Below are positions 26,888 through 32,522 of a stretch of 32,522 nucleotides of DNA, one piece after another. Every line of letters begins with the position of its first letter. The stretch's first letter is position 1. The DNA is taken from NCBI GenBank assembly GCA_012031345.1, contig JAAUTS010000015.1, positions 1 through 32,522 of the forward strand, in the 5' to 3' direction. Below the pieces are notes generated by a model that ran no database searches, was not told where the DNA came from, and worked only from the letters and a program-made list of their open reading frames with translations. Made by a program: the position numbers and the translations under genes. The stretch comes from Blastochloris sp. (GTDB lineage: Bacteria > Verrucomicrobiota > Verrucomicrobiia > Methylacidiphilales > JAAUTS01).

Positions 26888-27672
26888 TCAATCTTCGGCG
26901 GGGTCGGTGGGGGTGTCCGGGTTTTTGATGGCTTGGGTGGCGTAGATGATGTAGCCGAGGCCCAGGGCGAGGAAGACCAAACCGAGCGGGGATTGTGAGG
27001 GAAGAAAGATGGTGAGAATCAGGGAGAAAAGTATGGCGGGGGTGAGGGCGACGGCAGTCACTCGCAGGGCGACACCATATTTCGGGGGGACTGGGCACTG
27101 CGGAGGCTGACGTAGCAGAAGAGGGAAAAGATCAACACTTCGATCATGAGGGCGAGGAGTTGAAACAGGCAGGTGATAGGAAAAGTGAAGAGCGTGCCCC
27201 AGGAGGCGATGAAGCGGGTGAAGGAGCTTAAGGCGCTGGAATCAATGAGGAAGTTCAGGGTCTTATTATAAAGGAGGATTTGAGGGGAACCGTTCCAGCC
27301 GGGAATGCTGGCCATGGTTTTACCAACGAAGATCGCTCCTTCTCCGAGATCGCCCGGCACCTGATCCAGGCGGGTGTCGATGAGGGCCAGCCGTTCCTTG
27401 GTTTGGGGGTGAATCACCTCGTAGGCGCGGGATTCCGGGGTTTGGGCCACGCCGTCCTTGATCGTGATTTCCGGGATTTGCGCGATCAAGGCCGGGGCGA
27501 CATCGCGGGCGAAGAGGTCGATGTTGGCATCCCATTTGGCGGAAAGAATGACGCTTTGGATCAGGGCGAGCAGGAGCAGATAAAGCAGGCCGATGCCACG
27601 CCACTCGGAGAAAACCTCGCGGTAGAGGGGGCGGGAGAAGAAGGAAAGCCAGAGGGTGTTGAGATAACGCAT
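26888..27672 (-). CDS. DUF1189-like polytopic membrane protein, one frameshift
   Basis: Restored length is about 261 residues from the ATG at 27672 (MRYLNTLWLSFFSRPLYREV). One membrane helix (about 27-45) is followed by an external domain of about 110 residues (for example RAYEVIHPQTKERLALIDTR, then LGEGAIFVGKTMASI) and a cluster of three or four helices at the end. The pattern matches DUF1189. The frames change in a run of six G at 27084-27089: adding one base joins SLRSAQSPPK to YGVALRVTAVALTPAILFSLIL and leads to the stop at 26888. Function is unknown. It stands alone, convergent with the phosphatase gene across a 103-base gap. Confidence 0.75.
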
Positions 27673-27809
27673 GGGGCTGAATCTTGATGGGAAGCACCGG
27701 GGAATCAAGAGGGAATGCAGACGAAGCGCGGTTGAGGAGACTTGGCGGATTGTTACAGTCTGATGTCGCTGTGACCTGCTCCTGACAATTTGTGACTTGC
27801 CTTGCGGCT

Positions 27810-27838
27810 TGATTCTGCGAGAACAGGGACTTAGATAT
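27810..27838 (+). promoter_or_regulatory. Candidate sigma70 promoter of the RRM gene
   Basis: TTGATT at 27810-27815 and TAGATA at 27833-27838 are 17 bases apart, in the 286-base gap 27673-27958 upstream of the RRM gene. A long 5' leader of about 115 bases would follow, as in cold-inducible RNA-binding protein genes. Pattern match only. Confidence 0.4.
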
Positions 27839-27958
27839 CGTTAGCAGCGAGTAGGTTGGTGGATTGTCAGCTGAGTGTGTTCAGTGATGATTTGAAACCC
27901 GGCAGTCGGGAACACTTAGATAGCAGCGGCGGATCGGTAAGAAAAAATCATCAACAAC

Positions 27959-28270
27959 ATGAGCATGAAACTCTACGTGGGCAATCTGTCCTTCGACACC
28001 ACGGAAAACGATCTGGAAGATTTGTTTTCCCAGCATGGAACGGTCACAGACGTTCACTTAATCCAAGACAAAATGACGGGTCGTTCCCGCGGTTTTGCGT
28101 TTGTCACTTTTGACAGCGCGGAAGCCGGCCAAGCGGCCATTGATAAACTGCACGGAACCAACTTCTCCGGTCGTGATCTGACCGTGAACGAAGCCCGTCC
28201 GAAAGAGGATCGTCCTCCCGGCGGCGGTGGCGGCGGTTATGGTGGACCTCGCGGCGGCGGTGGTGGCGGC
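27959..28270 (+). CDS. Glycine-rich RRM RNA-binding protein, 3' end lost at the junction
   Basis: The first 80 residues are one RRM domain: RNP2 KLYVGNL (4-10), then [24 protein letters not shown]1 [10 protein letters not shown] (41-50) and [15 protein letters not shown] Gly tail begins at about residue 88 ([17 protein letters not shown]). Bacterial proteins of this type bind single-stranded RNA and are often cold-induced. After 28270 the frame stays open to 28507, but the encoded sequence ([15 protein letters not shown] onward) is His/Pro-rich nonsense and is antisense to a TPR gene, so the true stop codon is not in this window. Confidence 0.92.
28220..28270 (+). repeat. Low-complexity GGC/GGT glycine-codon tract at the contig junction
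   Basis: Seventeen codons consist almost only of GGC and GGT, interrupted by codons for Tyr, Pro and Arg. The tract ends abruptly where sequence homology changes from the RRM gene to a minus-strand TPR gene. Confidence 0.9.
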
Positions 28271-29353
28271 TTCCCTCGGCAGCACCCAGGGCATACCTGC
28301 GCCATGCCTCCAGCACCATCACCATTGCCTCACCCACCGGGTTGTCTTCTGCCACAAACAATGCCCGCGCACGGCTCAGCAAGGCACGGGCGCTGTCGTA
28401 CTTGCCATGCAACAGGCTGGCCCGCCCGTGGTGCGCCAGGGTCCAGGCCTGCTCGAATGGCATTTCCAGGGCCTCGAAGGTTGGCTCAATCCGCTCGTAG
28501 ATTGTAATTGCTTCGGGGATCAGGTTTAGTTCAAGATAGGCATCTGCCAGTTCGCGCTCGGCCAGTGCTGTTTCGTGGGGCATGCCCAGGGCGGCGTAGC
28601 GTCGCCGCGAACGCTCCAGATAATCGAGTGCCTGCTGGTAGCGCCCTGATCAAGTGCCAGGTTGCCCAGGTTGCCTTCAATCTGGGCCTGGATAACCTCA
28701 AGGCCCAGTGCTTCGGCACGCGCCAGCGCCCCGCTGTACAGGTCGGCGGCGGTGTGGAGTTGCTGCTGCTGCGAGAGCACGTTTGCCAGTCCGTTGTCAG
28801 ACTGGATCAGATGCAGTTGGTCATCAATCATCAGAAAGCGCTGGCGGGCGGTGCGGTAGAACTGTTCCGCTTCAGCGTAGCGGTCGCGGCGGTCGTAGAT
28901 GTTGCCCAAGTTCAGTTCTATCTTGCCCGCTGCCAGATTGTCCCCCTGGGCCAGAAAGACATCACGGGCCTGCAATCCGGTTGTAACGGCTTCATCATAA
29001 CGTCCCAGCATTGCCAGCGCAATCAGGCGGCTCACCTGCACCGATGCCGCCGCGTGAGGCTGTTCCAGGTGCAGAAAGCGCGTGGCTGCGTCATCGAGAT
29101 GACGTAGTGCGTCGTCCATGCGGCCTTCAACCAGTGCCGCAATGCCCCAGCCCCAGCCAGCCAGCGCCAGTACATCGGGCAGGCCTGAATGCTCCGCCAG
29201 AGTTACCAGTGCTGCCGCCGCCGCCACAGCACGGGGCGGGTCGCTGTGCCATGCCTCCAGACACAGATCTTTTAGCAGTGCAGCCAGCACACCATCAGCC
29301 AGAGTCGGGTGCTGCTGCACGAGCACCACCCGGGTGTTGCTATCGGATGTCAC
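28271..29353 (-). CDS. TPR-repeat protein, C-terminal part missing, one frameshift
   Basis: About 360 residues remain. The sequence is a chain of 40-residue helical repeats of the TPR type: [78 protein letters not shown] (restored) and [25 protein letters not shown] shift near 28650 (one base missing in GGGCGC) separates the last two. The 3' end is lost at the junction, so any C-terminal domain is unknown; in Chloroflexota such repeats next to an ECF sigma factor often end in a CHAT protease domain (inference). The GTG at 29353 is used as start, 32 bases after the anti-sigma gene; the frame continues upstream without another clear start. Confidence 0.8.
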
Positions 29354-29385
29354 AAGCGCTTCTGCCAGTGTTACATGGTCAACAA

Positions 29386-29991
29386 CTACGATAGCCCGAT
29401 CTCCAGACCCGCAATGACAATGCCAACATCGACCCGCCGTACAAACAGGGTATACCGGCCTCGCTCAACCGATGGGAAGGTAAATTCACTCAGTTCGTTG
29501 AGTATGGTCTGTACCTTTCCAGTAGGGCCAATCAATTCTACTGTCCCTGCTGCCCCTTCGTTGGGGCCAAGCAATTGCCCCGCCACACGCCAGCGAGTAT
29601 CGGTGGAAGCAATGCGAATATCTACATCATAGTCCTCAGCAGTATACATCAGTTGCCGCTCGGTTGCGTGGGCCTGTCGTACCCCCATCGCCAGTGGCGT
29701 GTGCAGGCTGTCGAAGCGTAGCACCGCGACAATGCGCCGCAGCACATCGGCGACGGTACCAGGTTGCGCTGGTTGGAACAGGTGCACCGCCCGCTTGATC
29801 ACGGCTGCTGGTGCCGCTTCGAGACTGTCGCCGCGCATCAGGGCAACAATATGTTTCAGACGCTCCACCTCGGCGGCGGCGGCAGGGTCGCCAGCGAGTG
29901 CGGCCTGTAAGCGGTGGCACTCTTCGGCAGAGAGCCGCCCTTCAACCAGATCTACCAGTTTTTCATATGGAATATGAGATGCAGCGCTCAT
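29386..29991 (-). CDS. Putative anti-sigma factor or sigma-linked regulator
   Basis: The protein has 201 residues. Its N-terminal 60 residues (IPYEKLVDLVEGRLSAEECHRLQAAL) resemble the helical anti-sigma domain seen beside ECF sigma factors, but the H-x3-C-x2-C zinc motif is absent. The C-terminal part (about 110-200) is beta-rich (WRVAGQLLGPNEGAAGTVELIG, FPSVERGRYTLFVRR) and lacks a membrane helix, so it would be a soluble regulator. It lies 68 bases downstream of the ECF sigma gene on the same strand. A strong ribosome binding site (GGAAGGA, six bases spacing) supports the start. Function is inferred from position and the N-terminal pattern. Confidence 0.65.
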   Translation of the reverse strand: MSAASHIPYEKLVDLVEGRLSAEECHRLQAALAGDPAAAAEVERLKHIVALMRGDSLEAAPAAVIKRAVHLFQPAQPGTVADVLRRIVAVLRFDSLHTPLAMGVRQAHATERQLMYTAEDYDVDIRIASTDTRWRVAGQLLGPNEGAAGTVELIGPTGKVQTILNELSEFTFPSVERGRYTLFVRRVDVGIVIAGLEIGLS

Positions 29992-30059
29992 CGGTATCCT
30001 TCCTGACTGTGTATGAATCTATCTACCTTGATAGAGACTCCTACATGCGCTGAGATACA

Positions 30060-30626
30060 TTAAAAATCTATGTAATCAAGCGCCTGCCGCAGTTTTTGCA
30101 AACAGCGTGCCCGCGTTGGCCCGATGCTGCCAATGCTGATGCCAAGCGTACTGGCGATCTCGACATACGAAGGCGGCTCGCTCTGGTAAAACAGAAGCAC
30201 CAGCAATGTACGGCAGCGTTCGTCGAGCGCTTCAACCGATTGACGTATCAGGTGTTGTTGTTCAAGCTGAAGCAATACTTCATCTGGCAGCGGGCCGTTA
30301 TCGGGGAGTTCCGGCTGCTCATCATCCTCATTATACCCCGTTGCTAGCGGTGTGATAACCCGTTCACGGCGGCTCAAGCGCCATGCCTCACGGCGTGCGA
30401 CGGTTGCCAACCACGAGCCAATCCGTTCAGGGTGTTCGAGCCGTTCGAGGTGTTCAAACATGGTGGTAAAGGTATGCTGAAACACCTCAGCGGCCTGATC
30501 TTCATTGAGACCGGCCCGCCGAGGAATACTATAAATGAGACGTTGGTAGCGCAGCAGCAGTGTTTCCCAGGCGGTTGCATCGCCCCGACGACAGGCTGCG
30601 ACAAGGGCCGCATCGCTCGGCTCCAT
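30060..30626 (-). CDS. ECF-type RNA polymerase sigma factor
   Basis: The protein has 188 residues. Sigma region 2 is seen as WETLLLRYQRLIYSIPRRAGL, AAEVFQHTFTTMFEHLERL and IGSWLATVARREAWRLSRR; region 4 as LDERCRTLLVLLFYQSEPPSYVEIA with the helix-turn-helix STLGISIGSIGPTRARCLQKLRQAL. The linker is acidic (NEDDEQPELPDNGPLPDEV). No extra C-terminal domain is present. It directs RNA polymerase to a small regulon, usually under control of a co-transcribed regulator, for which the next gene is the candidate. Confidence 0.94.
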   Translation of the reverse strand: MEPSDAALVAACRRGDATAWETLLLRYQRLIYSIPRRAGLNEDQAAEVFQHTFTTMFEHLERLEHPERIGSWLATVARREAWRLSRRERVITPLATGYNEDDEQPELPDNGPLPDEVLLQLEQQHLIRQSVEALDERCRTLLVLLFYQSEPPSYVEIASTLGISIGSIGPTRARCLQKLRQALDYIDF

Positions 30627-30673
30627 TCCGGTACCCTTTATGTGGCGCTCTAGACGGAATCAATACTCACTAT

Positions 30674-30702
30674 ACAATACACCACGTACGGGCGATTGTC
30701 TA
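30674..30702 (-). promoter_or_regulatory. Candidate promoter of the sigma factor operon
   Basis: On the minus strand TAGACA (30702-30697) and TATTGT (30679-30674) are separated by 17 bases, about 50 bases upstream of the sigma factor start. The TAGACA/TATTGT pair is a moderate match to housekeeping promoters; no ECF-type AAC element was recognised. Confidence 0.35.
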
Positions 30703-30749
30703 GCACGCCATCGGATGCGATGCAGCCAGCGCCGCGCCGATAGAGCACA

Positions 30750-32102
30750 TCAACCACGAATCATCCGTGGGAGAAACACCAGGCAACGTACAGGGGTGCC
30801 CAGTGTTTGCCCCAGGGCCGCCGCTGCATCGACACGCGGTATATCGGCACAGATGGGTGTAGCAGTATCGATCATGCGTTTTGCCAGATCACCAGCAGGC
30901 ATGTCGGGGATGTGTGCCCGCATCAGGGCCGCTGTGCCCGCTACTATCGGTGCCGACATAGAGGTACCGCTCCACGTGCCATACTGATTATCGGGCACGC
31001 TGCTGGTAATGTTTTCGCCCGGTCCCGCCAGCGATACCCACGAACCACGGTTCGAGAAGCTGCTCAGGTAATCGTTTTCGGTGCTGGCTGCCACAGCTAG
31101 CAGACCATCGACATTCTCGGCGGCAGGGTAGCGCCGCTCGGTGCTGCCGTTGTTGCCCGCGCCCGCTACTACAACGATGCTCTTGAGAAACTCGCAATCG
31201 TCGTCAGTCAGCTTACTGTTTGGTGTATCATCATCATCATCATCATCATCATCGTCATCATCATCATCACAGGTGATTTCTTCGATAATGTCTTCGAGCA
31301 AGTTGGTGCGGCGCGGTGTCGCCAGACTCATATTAATTACATCAGCCCCGTCGTCCGTAGTCCGGTCGCCATCCGGGTTGGCGGCATAGTCCAGCGCCTC
31401 CGCAAGTACCCAGATATTCCCGATACCCTGTTCATTGAGCACGCGTACCGGCATAATGCGTGCATCGGGTGCAGTCAGAGCTACAAGGCCCGCAACATGG
31501 GTACCGTGCCCGAAGCCGACATCGGCGGGAGTGCCTTCCTCACGCGGGTCGGCATCCAGATCAACAAAGTCGAAGCCCGCAATCAGGCGATCTGCCAGGA
31601 ACGGGTGCGCCATATCCACACCCGTATCAAGCACTGCAACCACCACCCCTGCGCCACGCGTGATAGTATGGGCCTCTTCCAGGCGTACTATATCGGCTGC
31701 CCATTGACTGGCAAATGAGGCCGCATCACCACCGACGGCCCATGAGCCGCGCCGCCGTTCGCTTTCGGGAGATGCACCGATGTAGTTTGGCTCGGCATAC
31801 AGCACACGCGGGTCAAGCTCCAGAGCCTCGACTTTTTCCTGTGCCTCGGTTGCATCGTTGATGCTCAGGCGGTAGACGCTACGCTGCCCAAACTGTTTAA
31901 TCATGCTCAGATTGGTGTCGGTCAGAAACTGCTCCAGATCGGTAGCAGGTACCAGACTGACAACAACTTCACCAGCCACGTATGCTTCAAGTGCCATATT
32001 ATCCTCAGTGTTATCGTTGGCAGAGGCTGCGAGCACAGGCAGTGCAACCAGCAGGACAACGATGCACAGAGCGAGCCAGTTGCGGAAGTGTTGCGGAACC
32101 AT
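30750..32102 (-). CDS. Secreted subtilisin-family (S8) serine protease with poly-Asp insert
   Basis: The protein has 450 residues from the ATG at 32102, which has AGAAGGAG five bases upstream. A signal peptide (about 1-28) is followed by a prodomain (about 40-110: GEVVVSLVPATDLEQFL, DPRVLYAEPNY). The catalytic domain shows Asp159 (VAVLDTGVDMAHP), His199 (GHGTHVAGL), the oxyanion Asn region (AGAGNNG) and Ser381 (GTSMSAPIVAGTAAL). Between the His and Ser blocks lies an insert with Cys278, fourteen consecutive Asp (279-292) and Cys303. It is exported, so it acts outside the cytoplasmic membrane. It lies upstream of the ECF sigma operon on the same strand, separated by 123 bases; a functional link is possible but not shown. 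Confidence 0.95.
   Translation of the reverse strand: MVPQHFRNWLALCIVVLLVALPVLAASANDNTEDNMALEAYVAGEVVVSLVPATDLEQFLTDTNLSMIKQFGQRSVYRLSINDATEAQEKVEALELDPRVLYAEPNYIGASPESERRRGSWAVGGDAASFASQWAADIVRLEEAHTITRGAGVVVAVLDTGVDMAHPFLADRLIAGFDFVDLDADPREEGTPADVGFGHGTHVAGLVALTAPDARIMPVRVLNEQGIGNIWVLAEALDYAANPDGDRTTDDGADVINMSLATPRRTNLLEDIIEEITCDDDDDDDDDDDDDDTPNSKLTDDDCEFLKSIVVVAGAGNNGSTERRYPAAENVDGLLAVAASTENDYLSSFSNRGSWVSLAGPGENITSSVPDNQYGTWSGTSMSAPIVAGTAALMRAHIPDMPAGDLAKRMIDTATPICADIPRVDAAAALGQTLGTPVRCLVFLPRMIRG
31227..31268. repeat. ATC/GAT trinucleotide microsatellite inside the protease gene
   Basis: Fourteen in-frame triplets, thirteen ATC and one GTC on the plus strand, encode the poly-Asp run of the S8 protease on the minus strand. 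Such a repeat is prone to slippage in units of three, which would change the Asp number without breaking the frame. Confidence 0.95.
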
Positions 32103-32406
32103 TATCACTCCTTCTGATATTGTTGCAAAAATTGTATGGTATTTATGATAGCTGTAGATAAGAAGAGAAACAAGGTGCTGCAAAAATACATACCACACAG
32201 GCCCTCTTTAGAAATGGCAGATCGGAAAGGTGTTTGGAGAGTCCGCGTCGGTGATGTATTTTTGACTATGGTCGATACCTCTACTCCTATGTCAGTACTA
32301 CAGGCGGCGCTGATATTGAGCACAGAGCGCATCCCTGGTGAGCGTACGTTCTGTCTTTGCATATGTGGCTTATCTGTTTGTGTACCTGAGAGGAGTATTC
32401 AATCGT

Positions 32407-32522
32407 ATGTCCAATCGCTTGAAACCGTCTTTTAAAAAGTGTGGGTGCATCACGCCCGATAACGCGTCTCTTGACGCTCCCCGGTATCATCGGTGCCTGT
32501 CTGGTGCTGCTGGTGCTAGGGT
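32407..32522 (+). CDS. Possible start of a membrane protein gene, cut by the window end
   Basis: An ATG at 32407 follows GAGAGGAG by about ten bases and encodes MSNRLKPSFK. If one A is removed from the run at 32434-32438, the frame continues as SVGASRPITRLLTLPGIIGACLVLLVLG, a basic stretch and a membrane helix. Without this shift the frame gives no recognisable sequence. The rest of the gene is outside the window, so no function can be assigned. The gap 32103-32406 shows no other convincing gene and should hold the divergent promoters. Confidence 0.3.
   Translation, partial: MSNRLKPSFKKCGCITPDNASLDAPRYHRCLSGAAGAR

Noticed and set aside
26888-27098. A minus-strand Pro/His-rich frame beginning at 27098
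   Set aside because: Its sequence is low complexity, while another frame of the same strand continues the DUF1189-like membrane helices once a G-run indel is corrected.
28271-28507. His/Pro-rich C-terminal extension of the RRM protein
   Set aside because: It is the antisense of TPR repeats beyond the contig join, not a real extension.
31141-31389. A plus-strand frame with a long serine run
   Set aside because: It is the antisense reading of the poly-Asp repeat in the protease gene.
32136-32435. A 99-codon plus-strand frame upstream of the last possible gene
   Set aside because: Composition is unlike a protein domain I know, there is no good ribosome binding site, and it overlaps the promoter region of the protease gene.

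Overview
The window reads as two unrelated pieces of bacterial DNA joined near 28,251-28,275. Positions 1 to about 28,270 look like a member of the Verrucomicrobiota or a relative. This is inferred from gene content and style: a tiny lysine-rich histone-like protein, a capsule/EPS locus with a beta-barrel outer-membrane protein, rsfS, nrdR, a DUF1189-type membrane protein, and a glycine-rich RRM protein. Positions from about 28,271 to the end look like a Chloroflexota-type genome: an ECF sigma factor, a putative anti-sigma protein, a TPR protein and a subtilisin, all on the minus strand. The join lies inside the low-complexity glycine codons of the RRM gene and leaves two gene fragments facing each other, which is what a chimeric metagenomic contig looks like.

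Layout of the left part. 1-6643 (+): the end of an NtrC-type sigma54 activator, then an EPS export locus (GT-C-like membrane protein, beta-barrel OMP, Wzc-type tyrosine autokinase, Wza-type lipoprotein). 6680-7042 (+): rsfS. 7079-10445 (-): an unknown protein, a Gfo/Idh/MocA oxidoreductase, and a glutaminase-STAS-cNMP-binding fusion. 10646-10730 (+): tRNA-Leu(UAA). 10837-12979 (-): an AT-richer m5C restriction-modification cassette followed by a HIT protein. 13042-14038 (-): nrdR translationally coupled to an ATP-cone-like protein. 14201-14305 (-): a 34-residue Lys-rich protein with a clear terminator. 14893-21457 (-): a four-gene amidoligase-type cluster (circularly permuted ATP-grasp fused to alpha-E, two transglutaminase-like proteins, DUF2126). 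21584-27672: a TAXI-type binding protein, a sugar nucleotidyltransferase, a photolyase-family protein with swapped domain order, a class-D-like serine transpeptidase/beta-lactamase, an inositol-monophosphatase-family protein (all +) and a DUF1189-type protein (-). 27959 onward: the RRM gene.

Right part: ECF sigma factor (30060-30626), putative anti-sigma protein (29386-29991) and TPR protein (28271-29353, cut by the join) form a probable minus-strand operon. A secreted S8 protease (30750-32102) with a 14-residue Asp tract lies upstream. A last gene may start at 32407.

Many genes are broken by single-base indels, usually in homopolymers or beside short same-base runs. In each case shifting one base restores a protein with conserved family sequence on both sides. 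I count about 16 such sites and treat them as probable sequencing or assembly errors, so I annotate the restored genes rather than pseudogenes.

The most interesting systems are the amidoligase/transglutaminase cluster (described computationally as a family, biochemically obscure), the sigma/anti-sigma/TPR/protease cluster, the NrdR partner with a degenerate ATP-cone, and the domain-swapped photolyase.
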